Assembly: GCF_028453695.1 (NCBI RefSeq)
Contig: NC_135780.1
Location: 10,785,172 to 10,849,171 of the forward strand
Length of the DNA: 64,000 nucleotides
Source of the DNA: Augochlora pura
Lineage: Eukaryota; Arthropoda; Insecta; Hymenoptera; Halictidae
Direction of reading: 5' to 3'
The notes below the pieces were generated by a model. It was given only the letters and a program-made list of their open reading frames with translations, ran no database searches and was not told the origin of the DNA. Both the position numbers and the translations under genes were made by a program. This document shows positions 48,501 to 59,800 of this stretch, in pieces. Each line of letters begins with the position of its first letter. Position 1 is the stretch's first letter.

Positions 48501-50063
48501 AGAATTTCAGGCGTGTTTAGCATAGTTTCAAAAGACAACCGTTATCCAGTTTACGTTAATGATCCACCTCGACCGATTTCACTAAATTCGTTATCGCTCG
48601 AAATATCTTTTTTCCCTTTTCGTCTGCTGTTTCTTCGTTTGTCGTCGTTCGAGCGTTGTTTCTATTCCACTTCGTCAGAACCGTTCGCCTGACTTTCTTT
48701 CTTTTTTTTTCTCTACGCGGAAACGGAAACTGAAACTAACAGGAGAACGCGAGGTTACGAGGAAACAGTAGCATCGTTACCATTAGAGGCGGCAACAATT
48801 TCGCAAACAATGGCGCATGGGTAGTTTGTAAATATAGCGTTAGAGCGGATGGAAAGTGCTCGAGAACTTTCCTTTGTAATTGTGCTACGACGTAGCCAGC
48901 ATCGAAGCTAGAAAAAAATCGTTATAAATTTTTTATCTACAAAGCTATTTCACGTCGGTTTTAATGGACCCTTTTGCAGTTCGTCACGGTAATTGGCACG
49001 GTGCGCGTAGTAACAACTGGAGCAACAATTTGTTGTTACGATAACGGAGGAATAATGTACAGGAACAGTCGATAACGGTAAATTCATTTCAGTATGTATC
49101 AATTTGTCGAAAGTGTTCTCTTCGCGACAAGATTGTTGAGAAACGCCTATTTTTTAAATTAATTAGATTTCCAGAAGAGGCTGTCGTCGCTATTGGATCA
49201 GCGTATTGATGCGAATCTTCACATAAAACATCGTTTCAACGTGCATTATGAAAAGTAACACATTTCAATTTCCTTACCAAGAGCTGGTACATTTAAGTTC
49301 AATTTAATTTATTTATTTACCGAAATATGTAACCGTCGCGTTTCTTTATTCGCTAGGGACAACGAGGTCGTGTCAACGCGGACATCTTTTACAGAGTTTT
49401 TTTTGTTCGCGTTGATTTTTTTTTTTAGGACACCTTGTTTTGTGTATCGCGTCGCGTACGTTGCGTCTTGTACGACCCGATCGATAACCGCAAGAAACAA
49501 ATGACATTTTTGGCGAAGAAAAGGCGGCAAATGGAAGGCCTTTAAACGCGAACTTTTTGCACGCGTCGCAGCCGGGAATATTTAATTCCGGGATACCACG
49601 TTCTTCTATTCGGGCACATTGTTCGCGTTCCAAAGAAATCGATTGTTTGATCAACGATTTCGTAACGCGTATCCGGGAGATTCGATTTCGCTCTGGTATT
49701 CCGCTCGAAACCGAAAAGCGCAGGCAAGCCTAGAATTTCAAAGAGCGCTCGTGCTCTTCTTCTTCTTCGCCGCGCATGGATTCCGTGCATATTCTACAAT
49801 CTATACGTGTACACGTACATGTCCCGCGTGTCTCCTCCCGTGTATGTAATACGTAGAAGGAATTAGCGGTTCAACTCATAGACGTAACAATTCAAATTGG
49901 AATTTCAAACAGTCGAACACGAGAAACATCGAACAGTTGGTATGGCAATCGCATGTTTCTAGGCGGTACGCCGCAGCCTCTATTTTTTTTTCTAATTTCG
50001 GTAGGATTTATTATTCGGTAGCCGATGTTTATTTTGAATTCTATCCAGGAAGGAACTTCCGGT
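45539..50063. other. Intergenic, between HACL1 and the SLC17 gene
   Basis: This 4.5 kb lies upstream of both flanking genes, so it should contain two divergent promoters and possibly 5' UTR exons of the transporter. I identify no conserved exon. Several CpG-rich patches (46750-47070, 47860-48270) have open frames on both strands. Elsewhere it is AT-rich, with a TTTA microsatellite at about 47788-47808. Confidence 0.5.
47805..48266. other. Stretch open on both strands, identity unknown
   Basis: A 134-codon frame on the plus strand (47862-48266) and a 151-codon frame on the minus strand (48260-47805) cover the same bases. Composition is richer in GC than the flanks. Neither product resembles a family I know, and neither has a clear splice context. 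A decayed transposon or gene fragment is possible; chance is also possible. Confidence 0.25.
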
Positions 50064-52897
50064 ATGTCGGAATTCTTCACCGGTCCGGATTCCCAGATAT
50101 GGAAGATGCTAAGTAAGTCACAACGACTGACGATGAGGTTGTTTAAACTATTCGCGATCCAGTGCAAATATTCCTGTCGTAATGTTGCGATTAGCAGCAG
50201 TTTCCTTCGTAAAACCGGATTAGGCTAAGTAAATCGTTATGCTTGTCGCCAAATTATACGACGAATGTCGATGTGCTTCTTTTAGGATGGATCCCATCTC
50301 GCGTGGTGATCTGCGTGATGATGTTCTCGGCCTGCTGGACAAACTATATGTGCCGGTTGCAAATGCCGATCCTGGCGGTGCCGATGATCAAGGGTGGAGC
50401 CTCTAACGAAAGCGGTGGCGCCTGTGGCGACGACTCTCGATTGCGTCGCGCGATATCCTTTCTGGATCCTGGAGTACAGCTGGAGGACTACATCCTCTCC
50501 GAGCGGATGCGAGCGCAAGAGGAGGCTGCAATGGCGAACATTCGGTTTCCGCGACAAGACAGCAGTGGGGCGGAGGTCAATGACAAACCGGGGGGTTCCA
50601 GCTGGAGGTTCTTCGATGGAGAACCGTTCGACTGGAAGCCCGAGGTCAGGGGTCAGTTGATAGCTGCCTACAGCTACGGGAACGTTCCCGGTAACTTCCT
50701 GGGAGGATTAATGGCAGTCCGTTGGGGACCGAAGCATGCAATCCTTTGGACATCGATAGTAGCGGCTATAGTCTCCCTGTTGAGTCCGCTCCTGGCACAG
50801 ATGCACTGGGTGGTCCTACTGCTGACGAGGGTGATAGTGGGTCTGGCAGGAGGTGTTACGTTTCCTGCGTGCCATTCTTTGGTAGCACAGTGGTCACCGC
50901 CCGACGAGAAGTCCAGGTTTGTGTGGTCGCTGCTTGGCGGCACGTTCGGCACCATTCTCACCTACCCTATGGTGGCCATGATCGCGGACAACTTGATGTG
51001 GGAGAGCGGCTGGTACATCCCTGCCTTGTTGATGATGATATGGATCCTGTTCTGGGCGGTGCTCACCTACGACTCTCCTGCCGAGCATCCTGGCATCAGC
51101 GACGAGGAGAAGCAGTACATTTTACAAGCTCAGGCGGGGACGGTGAGGACGAAAAAGCCGTCGCTCAAGGAGACACCCATCAAGGCGATCCTGACCTCGG
51201 TGCCGTTCCTCAGCCTGGTCTGTTGCCACTTCGGCAACCTGTTTCTGCTGTTTTTCTATCAGAACGCGATGATGCTTTACTTGACGAAGGCTCTCGGCTT
51301 CCAACTGACTAAAGGAGGCCTCGCCGCTAGCTTACCGTGGGCATGCAGGATGATCCTAGGCTTTTTCTTCAGCTGGGCCGGCGATATCATAAAACGGAGA
51401 CAGATCGTCAGCGTCACCGTGCTGAGAAAATGTGCTACCGTTTTCTGTGAGCGATGATCCTCCTAATTACTCGGATACAATTTTCTCTCGGCGGATTCAT
51501 TAATCGGTGCCGTTACAGCTCACTTGATACCCGGCCTGTTCCTGATCTTGGTCGGTTACGTCGGCTGCCGATTTTTCCTGGCGAACGTGTTCCTGGTGCT
51601 CGCCCTCGGCTTTAACGGCGCCGCCGCCATATCGAATCTGTCCAACAATCAGGACCTATCGCCAAACTTCGCCGGTTTCATCTACGGTTTGATGAACGCG
51701 ATCGGCTGTATGTCCGGTATGATCATTTCCCCAATGGTCGAAGAGATTGCTGGAAAGTATGGGGTAAGTACTAATAGACATTATTGTTGCTCGTTGCTGC
51801 AAGCAGTAGAGATTGTTTCCACCAGCTTACCGCACAGCGATTAACGTTTCTCATATCATCAAACTAATCATTGCACCATTGAATTTGTCAACTCGTGTCT
51901 CGAAGTGCTCAATTCGTGTTTTCGATTCTCTCTTGTACAGTATAGTAGCATATTTCGTTGAAACCTGCGGTTTCCGTTTTTCTTGCGTTATCTAGCACAG
52001 TTAACGAGGTGCTTTTGGCGTACTCGAGAACTCGGTACAGCCTTGTACTGTGTTGCGTAACTCGTAGTACGGGCAGTACTGAGAGATTGTGTACGCGACC
52101 CATTCGGAGTTGATTCGTTCTCGTAATGTCGCGATTGTCTCGTTTTCAAACGAAAAAAAACAGCTTTTCGTTTGTCGGGGAGACTGTTCCCTGTAGCACG
52201 CGTAATCAGCAAAATTGCAAGTAACGCTCGCATCCGGCGATTCCGTCGCGCATCGTTGACCCATAATATCCATATAGTATATACAAAACGGGTGAAAACG
52301 GCTGGTATACTAACATAAACGATTCGCTTGTTCCTCATCTACATCGACAGTGGTCACGACTAGTGGGTACTCCCCGTCTCTATATCTATAATCATTTATA
52401 GTACGAGAAGTACCTACAAGTCGTATCCACGGGGCACATCCATGCACACACCGTTGCTTCGTCGCTTCTCATCCATTGCATCGCATATTACACGTTGCAC
52501 ACACCGTCTGGATATGTGTTGTGGGCATCCGGTAAACCAACTTATAGCACCAACGGTTTGTTTAAACAACTACTGACCTAGATGTCGCCGATTAATCGGT
52601 TGTCCTTTTAAGATTTGTGCGTGTGCCGACTGTATGTGTAGCGGTTTCCCGTATAACTGTTATTGTCAAATGCTTGAACGCTTTGCGGTATCGCACGTTA
52701 GATAACGGGTAACGCAGTTGACAGCGCTTGTCGATCCGTTCTAGAATCCCATAGAGAAGTGGCAGATATTGTTCTGGATTGGAGCCGCTGTGTGCATCTG
52801 CTGCATGGTAATCTTCATCATCGGCGGCAGCGGAAACATTCAGAGTTGGAACGAAATCCGAGAGGAGGACGACACGGAACGGGGTCGCAGGAATTAA
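50064..52897 (+). CDS. SLC17-type major facilitator (anion/phosphate or vesicular transporter family)
   Basis: Four exons: 50064-50112, 50286-51446, 51519-51763, 52745-52897, giving 535 residues with phases 1, 1, 0. An in-frame upstream ATG at 50025 would add 13 residues, but a TATCCAG acceptor-like site sits between the two, so 50064 is preferred. TM1 is residues about 21-45 (RVVICVMMFSACWTNYMCRL). A long lumenal/extracellular loop follows (about 50-135) with an NES glycosylation sequon, then PEVRGQLIAAYSYGNVPGNF, the RWGPK MFS loop, and GLAGGVTFPACHSLVAQWSP with PPDEKSR, the SLC17 fingerprint. About 12 hydrophobic segments in all, with an acidic cytosolic tail (EIREEDDTERGRRN). SLC17 members move organic anions, glutamate, sialic acid or phosphate using Na+, H+ or membrane potential; the substrate cannot be told here. 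Tail to tail with ATE1. Confidence 0.92.
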
Positions 52898-52972
52898 GCT
52901 TCGACGTGACGTGAAAATGATCCAAAGCCACAGCTCTAGACAACGACCAACGATCATCCAACACAATGACCA

Positions 52973-53236
52973 AATAAACTTTCACTCACTGGCCGGGTTT
53001 TCGGCGTGGAATATTTTAGCAAGCGACGATACAGTGCGTGTTATGTTTCTTTTATTTGTTTTTTTAGCAATTTATCGCCTTATCACGCGTAACTCGTGCA
53101 AGCGTGAAATTTATAGTACAAGACACGTTGCTGCGCAACGACAATTTTCTATGTTAAATGGAATTCATAATTTTATACGAGATTTCGAATGTTTTAATAT
53201 ATCAGCGATTATTTGACTCTTACATGGAACAATAAA
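52973..53236 (+). promoter_or_regulatory. Candidate poly(A) signals of the SLC17 gene
   Basis: AATAAA at 52973-52978 (76 bp after the stop) and at 53231-53236. Either could end the transcript; use of both would give a short and a long 3' UTR. Confidence 0.5.
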
Positions 53237-53331
53237 GTATGTTTAAATCGCATCAGTTTCCTTTCGAATTAACGTTACGCCCTAATTGTCCGAGTATTCC
53301 TAGATCAGAAGCGGTAGTTTTAGTAGGAAGT

Positions 53332-53337
53332 TTTATT
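53332..53337 (-). promoter_or_regulatory. Candidate ATE1 poly(A) signal
   Basis: AATAAA on the minus strand about 290 bp after the ATE1 stop codon and about 100 bp from the distal signal of the convergent SLC17 gene, so the two 3' ends nearly meet. Confidence 0.45.
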
Positions 53338-53625
53338 AGTATTCTATACATGAATCATCACAAATACTTGTTTGGAAACCGCTACGTTACATCTCGCCTC
53401 ACAGTTAATTGACGCTACGTTACATTCGTTTGCGGATTTTTGCACGAATTCGCTAATCGATGAAAGTTATGCTCGGTAGCGTTTGCTGTGGATTCAAAAA
53501 GATCTGTCGTTTCTTCGCAATACTTGCTGAAACTGGCAACATTCGTTTAAGAAAAAATACAGATAAATACACAAGAAAAAAATACGTTCTCTCTCACTCT
53601 CTCTCTTTTTTTTCGCGTCGCTGAC

Positions 53626-56600
53626 TTAAGTACGGTAAAGCAGCATTCGTTGAGCACATTTCATTCCGACCAGAGTCGCGTACTCTTCGATCTCTTGTTT
53701 CTCCTCTTCCGCTTCTGCTATCGACTGCTGAACTCGCTCTCTGTAGATTCTGAACGGCATCGCTATTTGCCGGTACAGAACCAGCACCTGACAACAGATA
53801 ATCGATTACTGGAAACGAGGGAAACTTTTTAATCGACTTGATAGTATTTTCGTTTACGTTTCTCTGATCATTCAAATATTTTATAGAATTTTCGATTTAA
53901 AACAGCCCCCTCGACTAGCAGCTCAATACCATTTATCCCGTAACGAGAAACACAGTGTCGACCATCGTGTCCACCTCTACGCGTCCACCTACAAAAAAAC
54001 TAATTACATGAAATTGTGGTCCTCGGAACCGTTTAATTTGGCGAGAATTCATCGGGAGAACTGTTTTAAATGGGACGTCCTGTGCTGTTCTAGTACCTTA
54101 TCAATATCAACTATAGCATCTTGATCAATGGCGTCGAGGTCCTCGTTGAACCTGCAGTACTTCTCCTTATCCAGCTTCTTGATGCAGGGATCGATATCGA
54201 ACCACTCATAAGTTTCTGGGCAGAGTAGCTTAGACGGCTTCATTCTCGCCTTATACCTCATCTTCGGGCATGAGTGTATATAGAATCCCATGTAGTAGTA
54301 TTCCAAATCCTTTGCCCATTTATTTAATTGCCTTGTCAGGTAAACTTCTCGCAAAGAGCTACACAGGAGTAAGAAACATGCACGGGTCCGTATATCGTAC
54401 AATGAAGATTAATTGTTTAAACGAAGGCGAGTGCACTGACCTAAATGTTCCAAGAGACAGAAAAGAATATGCTGGGTCGTAGAAGAAATACACACTTGAA
54501 ACGCTATGCGGTAAAATGTCTATCACTCCGACGGCTATCAATTCATTGTCTAGCCAGTATTGCTCGTGAAACGCACCGTAACCACACGGTGGTCCATTCT
54601 CTGGTGTCCATGGCTTAAAAATCAGAAATATAATTGTGAATTCTACGAACAGCGAATAGATACCGATTAATCTTGAAATTCTACCGGCAAACACTACAAT
54701 TGAGAATCTCTCAATCGATTCCAGATCGCCAATACTAATCGTTTAATGGTGTACGAAGAGTAGGTAAACTATTAAGCGTCATTATGGGAAATGACAAAGA
54801 GAGAAGTCATCATCGCTAAGATAATATCATACATAATTTGTAAAAGCTTTAAAGGAGTAATCGCTCATCGTGAATTGAATTAGATAAAGTATTTGGTTCA
54901 AAGTGTACCTCTAAGGGATGCTGTACAAAAAAGTAGAGGAAAGACTTTTTATCGCATGTATCTTCAGACTCTCCATGAATAGCCATCGTATATTTTTTAT
55001 AAAGGTCTGCAGTCGCGTCGAACGATTCGAGAAATTCATCGGATTTTATTCTGACCAACTTGATCTAACAAAAAAGTACGATCACTTAATGAACAAACAG
55101 CATAAATTGTAAAACGGTCCACTTTGCTCCAATCGTTGGAATTATGTATGATATTATCACGTCGTTTATGTGACAGTGAATTGACAAACACAGGTCCAAT
55201 TTTTAGTTCAAGTTATGAAACTTCAAGCAACTAAACAATGAAATAAATTACCTGTAAAGGTGATTTTACAAGAAATCCCACATACTGTTTCTCTTTAACC
55301 TTCTGCTCTGGAACTCCGTGTATTGTTGTCTGATATTTTTTGTATACCTCAAATGACTTTTTTGCAGTCTGTAGGTATTCAGAGCTCATTGGCGAGGTTC
55401 TAACTAGTTTGAGCTTACGAAAATGCAAAAGTTTAACATATATTTATTTGTACACAAAGCAAATCGAACTATAATACAGTTTAAGAAAATAAATAAAATA
55501 AAATAAGAAGACATGAAATACTTTCTTGCCCGTTCTACGCCTAATACTTCCAATTATTTTAAAGCTAACTTTTTCTTCTAAATGAAAAAAAAAATTGGAG
55601 AAAAGAGGACCAACTTATGATACATGTGATACAGTGCTAATGAAAACAGTAAGAACCATCTAACCAGCTTACCTCCAATCTATTTGTTCCTCTCAACGTT
55701 TCATCAAATAATTCTTCCAAACTTTTCCCCTGGTTTTGCTGTTTATTTTTCCTGAACATGGCATCTATTTCTGCTTGAGTTTTTCCTTGAGCCAATAATT
55801 TGTTTTGCTTTCGCTCTATGCGCATAAGTTTTGCTTTTTTACAAGGTGCTCTAGTTGTGTTCATCTCTACAGTCTCCAAGCTTCTGGAGGCTACTTGACT
55901 GTTCTCGCTCTGACTTGCAGCCCGAGGTATAGTTTCAGACTGTTTTTGTTGGGTTGATGAATTAGACTCTTCGTCTCTCTCCGAATTTGTAGGTTGTAAT
56001 CTCGTGATAACTTCATCATCCACAGTGTTCACTTTTATGTCAAGAGGACTTTCCTCCAGATGTTTATTTTGATGAGTAATATGACTAATTTCTATAAGGA
56101 AACAATAATACAATTAAACAACTTTATACCTTTGTTTCAAATCTAAAAACATATGGTGGTCTTACCTATATTATGTCGTTCTTCTTCACTTGTATCCATC
56201 AGATCGTCCTTCTGCAGTTCATTACGTAAAAATTTACCCATTCTCTTCAAGATCTTTTTTTGTGACTTTGTGATCTTAAAATTCAATGCTTCGCATCTAG
56301 GATACATAATCATGGATTAGCCATAGATATCTATTTCATCTATTAATGTTTAACTTTAATATGCTCACTTTATGGTATATGAGGGACAGCAACATAGATC
56401 CATACATGGTTTGTAGCAGTAACAAGAGCTTCGTCTCCAGCCTCTGTCCATTAAAGCCTGATAATCTTGCACTTGCATGATAACCGTCTGCATGCCTGAA
56501 ACACATCAAGCCCAGAATAGAAAAGGCCACCCATAAACGATATTAACTCTTTCATTAAACAGCTTTTGACATAACAACGAGTCCACATATGTGTAACTTG

Positions 56601-56824
56601 TGACGTGTTACCTGTCATGAACGAGACCTAACCTACGGACGAGAGTTTAATAAAACGATATAAGCGTACATATTAGAAATATAAATTGTTGTTTAAACGG
56701 AGGAAAATTTCTAATGTTTGTACTTGCCATGACTGAAGCTTGTGTTAGAGTTATTACAATAACCACAGCTGCCTCTTTCTCTCTTTGCGTACGATATGAC
56801 GATACTATACGATTGCTTCGCCAT
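53626..56824 (-). CDS. ATE1: Arginyl-tRNA--protein transferase 1
   Basis: Exons (minus): 56824-56728, 56495-56369, 56296-56166, 56091-55673, then either 55413-55252 or 55064-54909, then 54613-54441, 54358-54097, 53787-53626. With one alternative exon the protein is 510 or 508 residues (human 518). ATE1 transfers Arg from Arg-tRNA to N-terminal Asp, Glu or oxidised Cys, marking proteins for the Arg/N-degron pathway. Visible marks: the N-terminal Cys set (C20GYC23, then CYCYKPCMDLCCCPSYTIK), DRGWRR, the Lys-rich linker (KKAKLMRIERKQNKLL), CGYGAFHEQYWLDNELIAVG, VIDILPHSVSSVYFFYDP, YYYMGFYIHSCPKMRYK, PETYEWF and the C-terminus EYATLVGMKCAQRMLLYR. Exon 7 reads through to a nearby stop (54049) if not spliced; the true C-terminal exon is at 53787. 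Intron 1 uses a GC donor (GCAAGT). Confidence 0.96.
54909..55064 (-). CDS. ATE1: ATE1 alternative exon, downstream copy (52 aa)
   Basis: Phase 0 to 0 exon, TTAG acceptor and GTACAC donor. It encodes IKLVRIKSDEFLES, DLYKKYTMAIHGESED and ends FFVQHPLE. It is homologous to the upstream copy, with shared KLVR, YKKY, IHG, F.V and PL residues in the same order. Inclusion of either copy keeps the frame; inclusion of both would duplicate the segment. Confidence 0.88.
55252..55413 (-). CDS. ATE1: ATE1 alternative exon, upstream copy (54 aa)
   Basis: Phase 0 to 0 exon, CGTAAG acceptor (weak, no long pyrimidine tract) and GTAATT donor. It encodes LKLVRTSPMSSEYLQT, EVYKKYQTTIHGVPEQ and ends FLVKSPLQ. 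It is 187 bp upstream of the other copy. In mammals Ate1 carries a comparable mutually exclusive exon pair in the middle of the protein. Confidence 0.88.
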
Positions 56825-59800
56825 TTTTGTTCGTATTCGTTGTTCACTCGACTGATTATTACAACAGTTATCTTAAATATTAATCATCCGGGGTTGATTT
56901 AATTGTTTTACGGTGTCAAAATTCTCCGCATAGCCTCTATCGTCATCAATTCGGTAACCGTAATGTATATTTACAACATCTAACCTTCCTAAACACGAAA
57001 CGTCGTTGACGCTGTCATCTTGTTTCAATTTCAACTGGCAGTGCCGGAGCGCGGACATTTCGATAAAATTTAAATTACCAAAGAATATAGTACAGCAACA
57101 TATGTGATCGTTTAATAACTATAGTTCTTGCATCATAAATCGTAAGCGAGTACGTCAGTTACTCTAGAATATTGTTCAATTATGTACACAAATGCACTAC
57201 GTAATTCTTTTAGTCTAATCGATTTAATACATTTTTCAAACTCTAACGTTATCGACTGAACCTTTTCTTGATAAAATGCATAATTAAATCATTTTGTTTA
57301 TACATTTTTTAATGCTTATTTTTCCGTCTTTTTTTAATAAAGAAATGAAAAATAAACAGGACTTTGACATTTCATGTTTACGTGAAACTGGAAGCCAACT
57401 TCGTTTCTTGCAGTCAGAAGACACAAGTAAATTGACAGCAGAATCACAAACTTACTGACGGTTATCCTAGTTTAATATTAATGGAATTTGTTCATCTACA
57501 ACGATGGTAATAGTCGTTACAAAAATTTCCTTGCGTTTCGTGTATATGAGATATACCATTTCGATGAATTGGAAATGTTGGGTAAATTGCGAAATTGCGC
57601 AACGTGTTCGCGTTCAGCTATTTTCATGAATGAAGTTACTCATGTTTTATATCAACAGGCGTCCCTTGCCTTACTATACAGGCCGAAGCATCGATCTATT
57701 ATTCCCCCGGGATATCCTGTTTCCTTAGCTGGCAACGCTTTCCGCCTGCCAGGGTAGTACCGACGAAGCTGAATGCCTGGTCCAACGAAGACTTATACTA
57801 CTGGCGACTAAACCGATGCATTCACCAAACCACCAGGTTTGCGTGATGAATGCACGTTTTATTGTACAAGATTATCCAGCGGTACGTTTTTAATAGCAGA
57901 AATACATTTTACGACTCGTTATTCTTTACAAGGTAAGATTATGTGTCCTTTTAAAGGCATTTTCAAAGCTAGGAAAACAAACAAGGCAAAGGGAATAGAA
58001 TTTGACAAGTAATGGTACACTTTTCTATAAAATTCAGATTCTCGTGTCCGTAATCCTGTTGGGAAGATACAAATAAATTATATCGATGGTATCTATCCTG
58101 ATTGTAGAATTCGGAATTCAGAAAACGGATCCTTCGGACAGGGCCCGTAGTTGAAACATCCCTGGATCCTGGTTTTTCCCTCCGCCTCAGGATCTCTACG
58201 CAGCTTGTACATCCCCACTCCAGACGGATCCTCGAAAATACGGGGATTCGTCGTTTCTAGAATCAACGTGTGACGTCAATGGTGGCCGAGGGTAGGAGAG
58301 AGGACATGCCACGTCAAGGCAGAAGAGCGGAGAGGAGAGGAGAGGAGAAGAGGCCAACCTTCGGTACGTCGAACACGTCGGATTGTATTATTTTACAGAA
58401 CTCTCATGTAATTACCGAACGACGGAGGTGTCCTCTCGATCTCGTCCCGTCCCTTCCGCCCGGCGCAATTCCGCGCACAAATTAATCGAACTCCGGCGAC
58501 GTGTAAATCAACTCGCACCGTTTTACCGGAAGCGACGGGACGAGCGTCGGCCTCCTCGCTCCACCCATCGTATCCCTCCTTTCTCCCTCCTTCCGTTTTC
58601 TTCCGTTTTCTTCCCTTTTCATTGACTGTCGTGCGACCGTGACGCAAAAGACGCGACGGAGTCTCAGCGTTCCCAGAAAAGTTCTATTTACGCGGTCGCG
58701 GTCGACGTACATCCACACGTCATCAATTTCATTCTTCGTTTATGGGGGGTGTGCTATGAAATGGCCCATAGGGGAGACTACCTTTCGGGGTAGAAAAAAA
58801 AAACACTTTTTAGCCAGACCCGACAAAATGGCGAAATTCACATTCTTTATTTCATAATTATTGGGATAGGACAAGTTCTTTTATTCAACTGTATATATTA
58901 TAATAATATACGGTCTTGTTACTTTTTAGTGGAAATGCAAACTAGCCGCTTTTAGTGCTTTTAGTAGGAACGATGAACGAAAGAAAGACTAAATGCTTAA
59001 CACCTCCTATGAAATTTTTGGTTGTAGCGCTAACATCGGACCGGAGGATTAATTAGCGAAAGCATTGAAGGCCGTGACGCGACGCAGCGAAAACAATGTT
59101 GCTCGCGGAGGAAAAACATGAAAAGCACGGGTCGAAGGTCAGGGAAGGGATACACATGATCCCAGCTAATTTCACGGCCAAGTGTCGGGAAAAATGACAG
59201 GCCACACCCTGTGTGGTCTGTTGTTGTCTACGGGGATGTGCTTTCTCCGAATCCATGGAAAAAATCAGCCTGTACATTTTACAGACCGCTGTCTCCTCGA
59301 GTCGCAATTTTCAGCGTGCGCCATCCTCAGGCCAAGTTGATTATCTTTTTAATGGCTTTATTAGCCGCCGCTGCGCCACGCCGCGTCGCATTAAATTTCT
59401 AAGGGTTTGAAAGCATTTTCCCGTCGGTATAATTCGTTCGAGCCCCTGACCAACATTGCAACACCGTGTCTCGTCACGTCGAAACGAATAATATCCAGCT
59501 GGGATCGCCGTCGTGGCGCAGACGATATTTCAGTTCAATGTTACACCGTATGCACAATCCTCGATGGTTGTTTTTGTCGAGGTCATCCCGGATTCGCGCA
59601 AGCGTCCAACCGATTCTTCAACACCTGAAATAGGTCAATTACGGAGAAGCGCCGCATCTGGAGTAAACAATCGCTTACATCGAACAGCATCCGTTTCCGG
59701 GAACATATCCATCTCGTGTCATACGCCGGCCGCGTTTTAATTCGCGGAACCACCCGCCGCCACCTGTTTCGCATGTTGGAGACGTGTAACGAATAGATCC

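Noticed and set aside
50025..50063. Upstream in-frame ATG for the SLC17 gene
   Set aside because: Kept only as an alternative: a TATCCAG acceptor-like site lies between it and the preferred ATG, and the added residues carry no family feature.
54049..54096. C-terminal extension of the ATE1 exon to the stop at 54049
   Set aside because: The conserved C-terminal exon (EYATLVGMKCAQRMLLYR) is at 53787-53626 and joins in phase from a GTACTAG donor at 54096, so the extension is intron.
56873..57058. 61-codon minus-strand frame upstream of ATE1 that could be taken as its N-terminus
   Set aside because: It lacks the ATE1 CGYC motif, which is found instead in the exon at 56824-56728 in the right phase.
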